A stretch of DNA of 64,000 nucleotides from UBA4285 sp050944355 (GTDB lineage Bacteria; Bacillota; Clostridia; Lachnospirales; Lachnospiraceae), in NCBI GenBank assembly GCA_050944355.1, contig JBMNQX010000002.1, positions 62,001 to 126,000 of the forward strand, written 5' to 3'. Below the pieces are notes generated by a model. It made no database searches. It was not told the origin of the DNA and saw nothing but the letters and a program-made list of their open reading frames with translations. Shown here in pieces: positions 17,037 to 23,897 of the stretch (within the stretch, counting starts at the first letter, position 1; the number at the start of each line of letters is the position of its first letter). The position numbers were made by a program, and so were the translations under genes.

Positions 17037-18347
17037 ATGGACCGGATTATTCTGCATGTAGACTGCAACTGCTTCTATGCTTCGGTGGAAATGCTGCATC
17101 ACCCGGAGTTAGAGGGAAAAGCTGTCGCGGTGGGCGGCGATCCGGAGGCAAGACATGGCATTGTTCTGACGGCCAATTACAAGGCAAAGCGCAGCGGCGT
17201 GAAGACCGGCATGGCGCTGTGGCAGGCGAAAGAGGCGTGTCCGGATGTTGTTTTTCTGCCGCCAAGAATGGACCTTTACATCCGGTTTTCAAAGATGGCC
17301 CGGAGCATATACCGGGATTATTCGGACAAGGTGGAGAGTTTCGGATTGGATGAGTGCTGGATTGATCTGACGGACACCTGTCATCTTTTCGGGGATCACA
17401 CTGCAACACTGAACAATGGATTTCAGATCGCGGAAGAGATCAGCAAGCGGGTAAAGGAAGAACTGGGGATCACAGTCAGCATCGGCGTATCCTGGAACAA
17501 GATTTACGCGAAGCTTGGCAGCGATTACCGCAAGCCGGATGCGATAACCGTGTTTGATCGTGAAAATTACAAAGGTCTGATCGGGCCGCTTCCGGTTTCG
17601 GATCTCCTGTATGTAGGGAGAAGAACAAGGGTGAAACTGAACAAATTCGGGATCCGGACAATCGGGGAACTGGCGGAAACGGATCCGCGGCTGCTGCAGA
17701 AGTGGTTTGGCAAAGTGGGGCTGATGCTCTCGTGTTTTGCGCGGGGGATGGATCAGACACCGGTGAGCGAAGTGGGGCTGGAAGTGCCAATCAAGAGCAT
17801 CGGGAACAGCACGACAACGCCGAGAGATCTGAAAGATGATGAAGAAGTAAAGCTGGTTCTGTATCTGCTGGCGGAAAGCGTGGCGGTGCGTCTGAGAGAA
17901 AACGGCTTTGTCGGGCAGGTGGTGGAAGTATATGTCCGCGACTCAGATCTCTGCGGCTGTGACCAGCAGCAGAAACTGCCGGAGCCGACCAATATTTCTT
18001 CGGAGATTGAAGCGGCAGCTTTTTCGATATTCAAGAGGCTCTACAACTGGGACAGGCCGATCCGCAGTATTGGAATCCGGGTGGACGATCTGAAACCGGA
18101 CACACAGCCGGTACAGCTCTCGCTTTTTGTGGACGAAGCGCAGAGAAACAAGCGCCTTTGCGCTGACCGGATGGTGGAAGATCTGAGAAAGCGATTTGGA
18201 TTTGCAGTTGTGCAGAGAGGAATTATGTATCAGGACCGGTATCTTTCCTCGCTGGATGCCACGGCGGATGACCACATGATTCATCCGCATTCATATATGG
18301 AACGCGGCAACCGCACAGGATGTGAAAAAGTACTGCAGAGCGGGTGA
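17037..18347 (+). CDS. dinB: Y-family DNA polymerase (DinB/UmuC type, DNA polymerase IV)
   Basis: Error-prone translesion polymerase, 436 residues. The palm has VDCNCFYASVE with catalytic D9 and SFGLDECWIDLT with D105/E106; TANYKAKRSGVKTGM and the helix-hairpin-helix thumb (VGRRTRVKLNKFGIRTIGEL) follow, then a little-finger domain (LRENGFVGQVVEVYVRD). The ATG follows AGAGAGGAGAACAGC. It is a single gene under its own operator-bearing promoter and lies close to a LexA-like S24 regulator, which fits induction by DNA damage. Whether it is closer to DinB or to the UvrX/UmuC clade cannot be settled by eye. Confidence 0.93.
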   Translation: MDRIILHVDCNCFYASVEMLHHPELEGKAVAVGGDPEARHGIVLTANYKAKRSGVKTGMALWQAKEACPDVVFLPPRMDLYIRFSKMARSIYRDYSDKVESFGLDECWIDLTDTCHLFGDHTATLNNGFQIAEEISKRVKEELGITVSIGVSWNKIYAKLGSDYRKPDAITVFDRENYKGLIGPLPVSDLLYVGRRTRVKLNKFGIRTIGELAETDPRLLQKWFGKVGLMLSCFARGMDQTPVSEVGLEVPIKSIGNSTTTPRDLKDDEEVKLVLYLLAESVAVRLRENGFVGQVVEVYVRDSDLCGCDQQQKLPEPTNISSEIEAAAFSIFKRLYNWDRPIRSIGIRVDDLKPDTQPVQLSLFVDEAQRNKRLCADRMVEDLRKRFGFAVVQRGIMYQDRYLSSLDATADDHMIHPHSYMERGNRTGCEKVLQSG

Positions 18348-18419
18348 GTTTTAATTGTTCAGACGGCGAAAAGGCTGCGGAACTGCGCGCCGGGAAAAGG
18401 CGGAGGAAAGACGGCAGCA

Positions 18420-18626
18420 TCAGGAGTCATGAACCAGAGAAAACAGTTCATTGACCGGTTTGCCGTAATAGGCGGACAGGCGGAGTGCCATTTCCAGTGT
18501 CGGAGTCCGTCTGTCGTTTTCATAGCGCCAGATAGTGGTGGCATCCGTCAGAGTGGCGTCACCTACATCCTGCAGCGTCGCGTTCTTCTCTTTTCGGCAT
18601 TCTTTCAGACAGTTGCAGACTTTCAT
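18420..18626 (-). CDS. small XRE-type helix-turn-helix protein
   Basis: A 68-residue single-domain DNA-binding protein: CRKEKNATLQDVGDATLTDATTIWRYENDRRTPTLEMALRLSAYY is a Cro/CI-type five-helix domain filling nearly the whole protein (quoted here as the span from residue 10 to 54; key elements are LQDVGDA, TTIWRYENDRR and LEMALRLSAYY). No strong ribosome site precedes the ATG at 18626. It lies downstream of, and on the same strand as, the S24 repressor, so both may belong to one regulatory unit. Its target is unknown; no toxin-like partner is adjacent. Confidence 0.7.
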   Translation of the reverse strand: MKVCNCLKECRKEKNATLQDVGDATLTDATTIWRYENDRRTPTLEMALRLSAYYGKPVNELFSLVHDS

Positions 18627-18689
18627 GGATAATCGTTTTGGCGGACTTTCAGCGGAATAAAACCGCGGGAAGAGCGCATTTTCCTTTCT

Positions 18690-18718
18690 GCCTGTTTCCG
18701 GGGAACCCGGAGACAGGC
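18690..18718. other. strong hairpin between the two minus-strand regulators
   Basis: GCCTGT plus CCGGG (18690-18703) pair with CCCGG plus ACAGGC (18706-18718) around a GAA loop. There is no T run on either side, so it may be an RNA-stability or processing hairpin rather than a terminator. Confidence 0.45.
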
Positions 18719-18748
18719 GTAATTTATGTGACTTTTCCGGGCAGCGGT

Positions 18749-19462
18749 TTACCCGCAGACTTTTCCGAAAATCCGGAAAGAATCCTGTGACGGGTCGACA
18801 GGAATCGGATCATACTTCGGATTCAGCGAGAGCAGGTACAGCCCGTTTCTGTCATTCTGAAACTTCTTGATGTAGACACTGTCGTTGAGATAGAAGATGC
18901 CGATTTCACCGCTTTCCAGGGCGGACTGCTCGTGGACAAAAACGGTCTGGTGATCTTTGAAGCGCGGCATCATACTGTCGCCGGAAATGGTGACGGCAAA
19001 GTCGGCATCGCCTGCGGTCTTCTCATCCACCTCGATTTCAGCGTACTGGTCGGAATCCGCGAAGTTTCCGGTTCCGGCGGAAACGCGCAGATCATACAGG
19101 CGGATGGAACGCATTTTGCGGCCTGCGGCAGCCGGCGCTTCTTTTTCTGTTTTCAGATAACTCACCGGGCTGGCCAGACTGTTGATGTACTGACGAACCA
19201 GCGACTTCCCGTCTTCGTTTAAAATCGACAGAGGATTATTCGGGTTTTCTCCGAAAAATTCCTCGACACAGTCCGGAATATTTAAAATCCGGCAGACCTG
19301 AAGAAAGGTGCCGGCGGACGGCTCTGCGATTCCTTTTTCCCAGGCCCAGACAGCTTTGGAAGTGATGCGGATACCGCAATCCCCGAGCTTCTTTGCCAGA
19401 TCGGTCTGTGTGTAGTGGCTTAGTTTTCTGTATTTGCGAATAATCTGACCGATAGAATTCAT
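18749..19462 (-). CDS. LexA-like self-cleaving XRE/S24 transcriptional repressor
   Basis: 237 residues. An XRE helix-turn-helix (IIRKYRKLSHYTQTDLAKKL, about 7-62) is joined to an S24 peptidase domain (about 118-237). Features of autocleavage are present: an Ala129-Gly130 pair in RVSAGTGNF, the catalytic Ser163 in ISGDSMMP and Lys199 in VYIKKF. By analogy with LexA, CI and HdiR it should cleave itself upon RecA activation and derepress damage genes. Probable targets are the promoters at 16939-17001 and 21203-21266 (inference). The IscB element ends only about 20-40 bases upstream of its ATG, and no strong ribosome site is seen there, so its native promoter or leader may have been displaced. 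Confidence 0.88.
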   Translation of the reverse strand: MNSIGQIIRKYRKLSHYTQTDLAKKLGDCGIRITSKAVWAWEKGIAEPSAGTFLQVCRILNIPDCVEEFFGENPNNPLSILNEDGKSLVRQYINSLASPVSYLKTEKEAPAAAGRKMRSIRLYDLRVSAGTGNFADSDQYAEIEVDEKTAGDADFAVTISGDSMMPRFKDHQTVFVHEQSALESGEIGIFYLNDSVYIKKFQNDRNGLYLLSLNPKYDPIPVDPSQDSFRIFGKVCG

Positions 19463-19529
19463 TTACTTTGTTGCCTGTGGATACCGCTTCTTCAGATGCG
19501 GGAGGAAACGGGCTCTCCTTTCTGTTTTG

Positions 19530-20798
19530 TTAAACTGCCATGGCTTCTGTCAGCCATGTATTGTTGTGATGAATCAACTGTATCTTTCGCACGGGCAGAG
19601 AACCATTATGGACTTTTGTACCATCAAGCAGACGGATATCCATATAACCACTTTGGCGTCTGCTAAACACAATATAGGATGTATGGTTATACCGCACGGT
19701 ATCAAACAGCCGCAGACCGTGTACCGTTCTGGGCGCCTGATTGAGCTTCTTCTGCCCTCCCGGCAGGATTTTCTGCTTGTACAGTTGTCGGTTGTGGCTT
19801 CTCACTTTGCGGATGAGATATGCCTGATCGGTCGGAAGCGCTGACGGGTTGCCACTGATGCAGCGGGCGTCCACAATATGAGACTTGTCCAGATTGTTCG
19901 TAATTCTCACATACTTCGTAATGTACCCATATGTCATCTGTACAGAAATGTCCGGATTTTCGGCTTTCAAACGGTCATAAAACGCCCAGCGCATAATTCC
20001 CATGAACGTGGCGTGTCGGAAAGACATTCCGCGATGGATGGTCTTTGGAAGTTTAATTCGCCCCGCGTGATATCCCTTATGACAGGTCTCACAGAGCGTG
20101 ATCAGATTGTTCGGAGCGCTGCCTCCTGTCTGACGGCTTTCAATATGATGCACGCAGAGTACTTTATCGCGCGACTTGCCATGACAGCACTGACAGGTGT
20201 GATCATCCCGCCACAGAACGTATTCCCGTACATTATTAAACTCTTTCCGCGGGCCGTTCTGATAGTCTGTGCCCTGTGGAATCGGTTTGCCGGCCTTAAT
20301 CGCCCGAATTTTTTGGATGTCAAACGACGCGGTTTCCACCGTGATACGGGTAATCGGAAGAATCTTCTGTGCCTTTTTTACGGCTTCAAGGTGTGTCTGA
20401 ACTTTAGCCTCAACGGACGGTGCCAGCCATCCTTTGTGTTTGCTGTGTACCCGGTTGTTAAAACGGGCCTGCCGATACCGTGTCTTGCGGTTGCGTCTTC
20501 CTCTGCGCGCGGCCCGTCTGACAGAAAGATTTTTAACGATTTCCTGCCCGCGTTCGTCAACCTGAGCGGCGAACAGTTCTTTCTTGTCTGTGGTGGCCGA
20601 TAAACCGATATGCTGAGAGCCGGCGTCCACACCGAGACTGACAGGCTGTGTCCGTTCTTCCGTATCGTACAAAAGCTGAATGGTAAACGGCGTCCGGTTT
20701 ATGACTTTTGCGTTTCCGTCTTTGAGTAAATGACGGACTCTGCCATACCGTTCAGTTGGCATAAGCGGCTTACCGGTATGTGAGAGGATATAAACCAT
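19530..20798 (-). CDS. iscB: IscB, RNA-guided HNH/RuvC endonuclease (RRXRR protein)
   Basis: 422 residues with the full IscB architecture: PLMP domain (KPLMPTERYGRVRHLL, 10-25), RuvC-I LGVDAGSQHIGLS with D58, Arg-rich bridge helix RRAARRGRRNRKTRYR (94-109), RuvC-II ITVETASFD with E155, HNH domain (about 188-245) with C202/C205, catalytic H217-H218, N230/N231, C236/C239 and H240/H244, and RuvC-III DKSHIVDAR with H307 and D310. All catalytic residues appear intact. IscB is the ancestor-like relative of Cas9 and uses an omega RNA made from the region upstream of its gene. The ATG at 20798 follows GGAAGGAGTAACAGGAA. It is not near any CRISPR array. Confidence 0.95.
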   Translation of the reverse strand: MVYILSHTGKPLMPTERYGRVRHLLKDGNAKVINRTPFTIQLLYDTEERTQPVSLGVDAGSQHIGLSATTDKKELFAAQVDERGQEIVKNLSVRRAARRGRRNRKTRYRQARFNNRVHSKHKGWLAPSVEAKVQTHLEAVKKAQKILPITRITVETASFDIQKIRAIKAGKPIPQGTDYQNGPRKEFNNVREYVLWRDDHTCQCCHGKSRDKVLCVHHIESRQTGGSAPNNLITLCETCHKGYHAGRIKLPKTIHRGMSFRHATFMGIMRWAFYDRLKAENPDISVQMTYGYITKYVRITNNLDKSHIVDARCISGNPSALPTDQAYLIRKVRSHNRQLYKQKILPGGQKKLNQAPRTVHGLRLFDTVRYNHTSYIVFSRRQSGYMDIRLLDGTKVHNGSLPVRKIQLIHHNNTWLTEAMAV

Positions 20799-21122
20799 TT
20801 CCTGTTACTCCTTCCTCGGGTTTGTATCCTGATTTGGTAATGCAGTACCCGAAAGTACTGTAAGGTGTCCCTCGACAATGTTATCGGAAGGTTTGTATGC
20901 GTACATCACTGTCCCTGCCCATCAGGATTGTTTAGATGTACACCGCAGAGCGGCAGACTGGAACGAACATCCGCCGGTGCCTATGTATTCTTCCGTAACG
21001 TAGATATTCGAAATACCTTAGTCTGGTCAACAACAGATTGTGAATCTGTAACCGCTGTCACAAGCTCTTGCAAGCTCGTGACTTCAGTCATGGGTTATTG
21101 ACAAAACATCCTCCCAGGGGGT
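20799..21122 (-). ncRNA. predicted omega RNA (HEARO RNA) of IscB
   Basis: About 320 non-coding bases directly upstream of iscB, same strand, rich in hairpins: ACAGATT/AATCTGT (21033-21049, perfect 7-base arms), GTCAC/GTGAC (21057-21082), TGAC/GTCA (21079-21090), and CAGTAC/GTACTG (20843-20860). Position and structure match HEARO/omega RNAs, which place a guide at the 5' end, copied from DNA just outside the element, ahead of a scaffold that binds IscB. The exact 5' end and guide boundary (near 21100-21130) cannot be fixed from one sequence. Confidence 0.65.
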
Positions 21123-21200
21123 TCACGCTGTGATCAAACTGTCTTTTTTGTGATTTAAAAATACCACAATAATGCTTTTAAGGCAATAAAAATCTTATAA
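21123..21200. promoter_or_regulatory. flank of the IscB element, former divergent intergenic region
   Basis: Non-coding AT-rich DNA. TTGTG (21148-21152) and CACAA (21165-21169) form an inverted repeat. On the minus strand TTGGCA followed by TATAAG (around 21215-21190) could be a leftward promoter that drove the S24 regulator before the element inserted. Low certainty. Confidence 0.35.
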
Positions 21201-21202
21201 TA

Positions 21203-21266
21203 TTAGAAAATATATGCCAAATGGCGATGTACATCTAAAACAAAAAGCACTATATTGGATGTACAG
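21203..21266 (+). promoter_or_regulatory. promoter-operator of the 115-residue gene, copy of the dinB promoter
   Basis: TGTACA (21228-21233), a 17-base spacer and TATATT (21251-21256). A perfect palindrome GATGTACATC (21226-21235) covers the -35 and GATGTACA recurs at 21258-21265, three helical turns away, so two operator sites bracket the -10. GCCAAATGGC (21216-21225) is another palindrome just upstream. The block resembles 16939-17001 over its full length. Confidence 0.7.
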
Positions 21267-21295
21267 AAATAAGACAGAGAGGACGGTGAGCAGGA

Positions 21296-21643
21296 GTGGG
21301 CGTATATGATTATCATCATGATTCCGGCAAGTCAGACCGTCCGGCCAGACTGACGCTCTACGAGAAGCATCAGGAAGTTACGCCGGATAATCCTTATAAA
21401 GCTTACGTCGGAGTCAATGCGGATTTTTCGCCGGAAGGCGTTATGGTGCCGAGAAAGATTTTCTGGGAGAACGGAAGACAGTATGTCATCGACCGGGTGG
21501 TGAGTATGGAGAGAAGGGCAAGCCTGCGGGCGGGCGGTGCCGGAATGCGCTATCAGTGTCTGATACAGGGAAGTCCGGTTTCTCTTTATTACGAGGAAAA
21601 CGGAATGTGGTTTGTCGAGAGAAAAGTTCCGAAGCAGACATGA
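21296..21643 (+). CDS. 115-residue protein of unknown function, coregulated with the Y-family polymerase
   Basis: Starts with GTG at 21296 after AGAGAGGACGG. The N-terminus is polar (VYDYHHDSGKSDRPARL), and the rest looks like a small beta-rich domain: VMVPRKIFWENGRQYVIDRV, then RYQCLIQGSPVSLYYEENGMWFVERK. I do not recognise a named family. Bacillota Y-family polymerases are often accompanied by small YolD-like proteins, and this may be a functional equivalent, but I see no clear YolD motif. Its promoter duplicates that of dinB, so it is probably damage-induced under the same repressor. No membrane segments or signal peptide. Confidence 0.7.
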   Translation: MGVYDYHHDSGKSDRPARLTLYEKHQEVTPDNPYKAYVGVNADFSPEGVMVPRKIFWENGRQYVIDRVVSMERRASLRAGGAGMRYQCLIQGSPVSLYYEENGMWFVERKVPKQT

Positions 21644-21761
21644 GTGCAGACAAAAGTCTGATACTTCTGTCCGGCGCCAGATGTTTAAATTTCACGGTGG
21701 ACATAAATTTGTCATCCGTTTTCAAAAGATTCAGATTTTTTGATATTTGCATATTTGAGGA

Positions 21762-21790
21762 TTGACAGTATAGGATACTGCCTATATAAT
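21762..21790 (+). promoter_or_regulatory. consensus sigma-A promoter with overlapping palindromes
   Basis: Perfect TTGACA (21762-21767), 17-base spacer and perfect TATAAT (21785-21790). The spacer holds AGTAT/ATACT and TATAGG/CCTATA inverted repeats, a likely operator for autoregulation by the XRE protein downstream (inference). Confidence 0.8.
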
Positions 21791-21850
21791 ATTAAGTAAG
21801 ATAATCGTGAAAAATTAAACAGTTTTGCCTGGGAGCAGAAGGGGGCGTCA

Positions 21851-22084
21851 GTGTCAGAAGATACGGAGAATGATGGCAGCATCAGGTATGTGCTGATCAG
21901 TGCACGGCAGAAAGCCGGACTGACTCAGAAGGAACTTTCAAGGCGCACGGGAATTGCTCAGGGGGATATCAGCAAGCTGGAACACGGAAATTCTAATCCG
22001 TCGGTCAGAACGCTGCAGAGGCTTGCGGCAGGTATGGGAATGACTCTGAGAATTGATTTCGTGCCAATTAGAGAAAACAAGTAA
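21851..22084 (+). CDS. small XRE-family helix-turn-helix regulator
   Basis: 77 residues starting at GTG. The domain ISARQKAGLTQKELSRRTGI with AQGDISKLEHGNSNPSVRTL is a canonical Cro/CI helix-turn-helix, followed by a short tail (MTLRIDFVPI) of the kind found in HigA/PHD-type antitoxins. No toxin gene is adjacent on either side. It has a consensus promoter with palindromes, so it is probably strongly expressed and self-repressed. The flavodoxin gene follows after 65 bases and may be read from the same transcript. Confidence 0.8.
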   Translation: MSEDTENDGSIRYVLISARQKAGLTQKELSRRTGIAQGDISKLEHGNSNPSVRTLQRLAAGMGMTLRIDFVPIRENK

Positions 22085-22149
22085 CAAAACGTGGGCGGAT
22101 GCAGAAATTCATACTGCATCGGCTGTGATGTAAGGAGGTAGTCAGAATA

Positions 22150-22686
22150 ATGAGCGATACGAGGGTGCTTGTGGCTTATTTTTCACCGCATGGTTCCACA
22201 AGAGAAGCGGCAGAGAAGATTGCCAATACGGTCAAGGGAGAACTGTATGAAATCACACCGGCCGAGCCATATACGGAAAAGGATCTGGATTATAAGGACA
22301 AGAATTCCCGGACATCGGTTGAGATGAGTGATCCGAACTGCCGGCCGGCACTGGGCGGCGAGCCGCTGAAGCTGAAGAATTATGATGTGATTTATCTGGG
22401 CTTCCCGGTATGGTGGGGGAGAGAACCGAGCATTGTCGATTCGTTTCTCGATGCGTATGACTGGAAGAATAAGTTCATCTTCCCGTTCTATACGTCCGGC
22501 GGCATGAGCTCGAAGCGAACAGCGGAACGTCTGCAGAATCTGGTTGGACGCGATGCGAAAGTAATGGAGGGACGCCGTGTGGGCGGCACAATTTCGGAAG
22601 CGGATCTGAAGATCTGGTTTGACGAGATTTCCGCGAATGACGATTCGGCGTCCGGAACATCAAATGGAGTCGGAACTATTCTCTGA
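22150..22686 (+). CDS. flavodoxin
   Basis: FMN-binding electron carrier or NAD(P)H-quinone-reductase-like flavodoxin, 178 residues. The phosphate-binding loop is YFSPHGSTREAAE near the N-terminus; the FMN-ring segments GFPVWWGREPSIVDSFLD and YTSGGMSS are present. The spacing and the CRPAL segment match the clostridial flavodoxin-like family also found at 48451 in this window; the two are clear paralogues. ATG follows AAGGAGGTAGTCAGAATA. It ends before a strong terminator. Confidence 0.88.
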   Translation: MSDTRVLVAYFSPHGSTREAAEKIANTVKGELYEITPAEPYTEKDLDYKDKNSRTSVEMSDPNCRPALGGEPLKLKNYDVIYLGFPVWWGREPSIVDSFLDAYDWKNKFIFPFYTSGGMSSKRTAERLQNLVGRDAKVMEGRRVGGTISEADLKIWFDEISANDDSASGTSNGVGTIL

Positions 22687-22733
22687 AGTGACAGAGAAGC
22701 CGGTTGAGAGGGGTAAATCTCAGGGGAAAGCAG

Positions 22734-22763
22734 GGGCTGCTTATCAAAAGCAGCCCTTTTTTT
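22734..22763 (+). terminator. terminator after the flavodoxin gene
   Basis: GGGCTGCT (22734-22741) pairs with AGCAGCCC (22749-22756), followed by seven T (22757-22763). Confidence 0.92.
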
Positions 22764-22868
22764 GCGGCGGATTTTCATGCGCTGTTACCATTTTCATCTG
22801 AAAAGTTGTATGATAAAAGACAATATTTTTCTACGCGATGGGTTTTTCAGGCCGGTGCGGAGGTTTTT

Positions 22869-23825
22869 ATGTTTCTGATTTCAGCGCAGCAGGTTATCAT
22901 AATGTTCTGCATCATGCTTGTGGGCATGATCTGCCGGAAAGCCGGTTTTCTGAGAAGTGAAAGCGAAAAGGATCTCACAAACATTCTGTGCTTTGTGGTT
23001 TCCCCGTGTCTCATTGTCAACTCTTTCAGACAGGAGTTCTCTGCACAGCGTCTGGCGCTGCTCGGTGAACTTTTTCTGCTTTCGGTGGGAATTTATCTGG
23101 TGAATATCGTCATTTCCCAGCTGCTGTTCTGGAAAAAGACGGGGGGAAAACTGTTTCGTCTGAGTGATGATGAATCGACCATCATGCGGTTCGGGTCAGT
23201 CTACACCAACTGCGGGTTCATCGGATTTCCGCTGGTTCAGTCACTTGTGGGGGACATCGGCGTCTTTTACGCGGTGCCGTTTAATATCACCTATAACATA
23301 TTCGTCTGGAGTCACGGCGTCACGCTATTCCGGAGCGGTGAAAAACAGAAAATTTCTGCTGTCGCAAAAAAAGTTCTGACCAATCCGAACATCATCGCGA
23401 CGGCAGTCGGCCTGGTTTTGTTTCTGTCGCAGGTTCAGCTGCCTGAGATTCCGGCGCGCGTGCTGGAGTTGATCAGCGGTATGAACACGCCGCTGAGTAT
23501 GCTTGTTATCGGGACCAATCTGGCCAGTTACAGTATTCCGGGGGATCTCGCGGACGGCAAAGCCTGGCTCGGTGCCGCGGTGCGCAATTTCTGCCTGCCA
23601 TTTGTCACGATTCTGATGCTTCTGATGTTCATGGATCTCCCGGCGGAAGCCCGTCTGACGATGCTGGTTATGAGCGCCTGCCCGGTCGGAGGTTTTACGG
23701 TGCTGTTCAGCAATCTGTTTAATATGGACAAGCGCTTTCCGACGCGATATATGTGTCTTTCAACGATCCTGTCGATACTTTCGGTCCCTGTGATGATCCT
23801 GGCAGCTCAGACGATGGGGCTTTAA
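22869..23825 (+). CDS. AEC (auxin efflux carrier) family transporter
   Basis: Membrane transporter of the AEC/malate permease type, about 318 residues and about ten membrane helices in two inverted halves (ISAQQVIIMFCIMLVGMICRK ... LTMLVMSACPVGGFTVLFSN). ATG 22869 follows GGAGGTTTTT; an upstream in-frame ATG at 22704 overlaps the terminator and is rejected. Substrates in the family are organic acids or similar anions. The NiaR gene follows after about 70 bases, but whether the carrier is under NiaR control is not evident. Confidence 0.88.
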   Translation: MFLISAQQVIIMFCIMLVGMICRKAGFLRSESEKDLTNILCFVVSPCLIVNSFRQEFSAQRLALLGELFLLSVGIYLVNIVISQLLFWKKTGGKLFRLSDDESTIMRFGSVYTNCGFIGFPLVQSLVGDIGVFYAVPFNITYNIFVWSHGVTLFRSGEKQKISAVAKKVLTNPNIIATAVGLVLFLSQVQLPEIPARVLELISGMNTPLSMLVIGTNLASYSIPGDLADGKAWLGAAVRNFCLPFVTILMLLMFMDLPAEARLTMLVMSACPVGGFTVLFSNLFNMDKRFPTRYMCLSTILSILSVPVMILAAQTMGL

Positions 23826-23852
23826 GGAACGCGTCAATGTTGCTACAATAGA

Positions 23853-23862
23853 AACAATTGTT
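23853..23862 (+). promoter_or_regulatory. AACAATTGTT palindrome upstream of niaR
   Basis: A perfect 10-base palindrome just downstream of a possible TACAAT -10 (23844-23849). It could be an autoregulatory site for NiaR, but such short palindromes also occur by chance. Confidence 0.3.
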
Positions 23863-23897
23863 AATTCAGACTGCAGCGGATTGGGTGTGAAGCAGGT

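Larger units (their letters stand above)
19478..21122 (-). mobile_element. IscB-type (IS200/IS605-like) element without transposase
   Basis: Approximate limits. The element carries iscB and an upstream structured RNA region, and has no tnpA. At its right end (minus-strand 3' side) the sequence TTTCCTCCCGC-loop-GCGGTATCC forms a small hairpin (CCGC 19484-19487 with GCGG 19498-19501) like terminal hairpins of IS605-type elements. At its left end the minus strand reads GTGA (21126-21123) just before ACCCCCTGGG; HEARO elements are described as lying downstream of ATGA or GTGA. The element separates the S24 regulator from the divergent 115-residue gene. Confidence 0.7.

Noticed and set aside
19530..21122. 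CRISPR locus associated with the HNH/RuvC nuclease
   Set aside because: No direct repeats with spacers and no cas1, cas2 or Cas9-type REC lobe; the protein is IscB with a PLMP domain.
17037..22084. Prophage or prophage remnant (S24 repressor, two XRE proteins, Y-family polymerase)
   Set aside because: No integrase, terminase, capsid, tail or lysis genes and no att-like repeats were seen; a small chromosomal regulon explains the genes.
21851..22084. Toxin-antitoxin pair
   Set aside because: The XRE protein has no small toxin gene next to it; its neighbours are a flavodoxin and the 115-residue protein.
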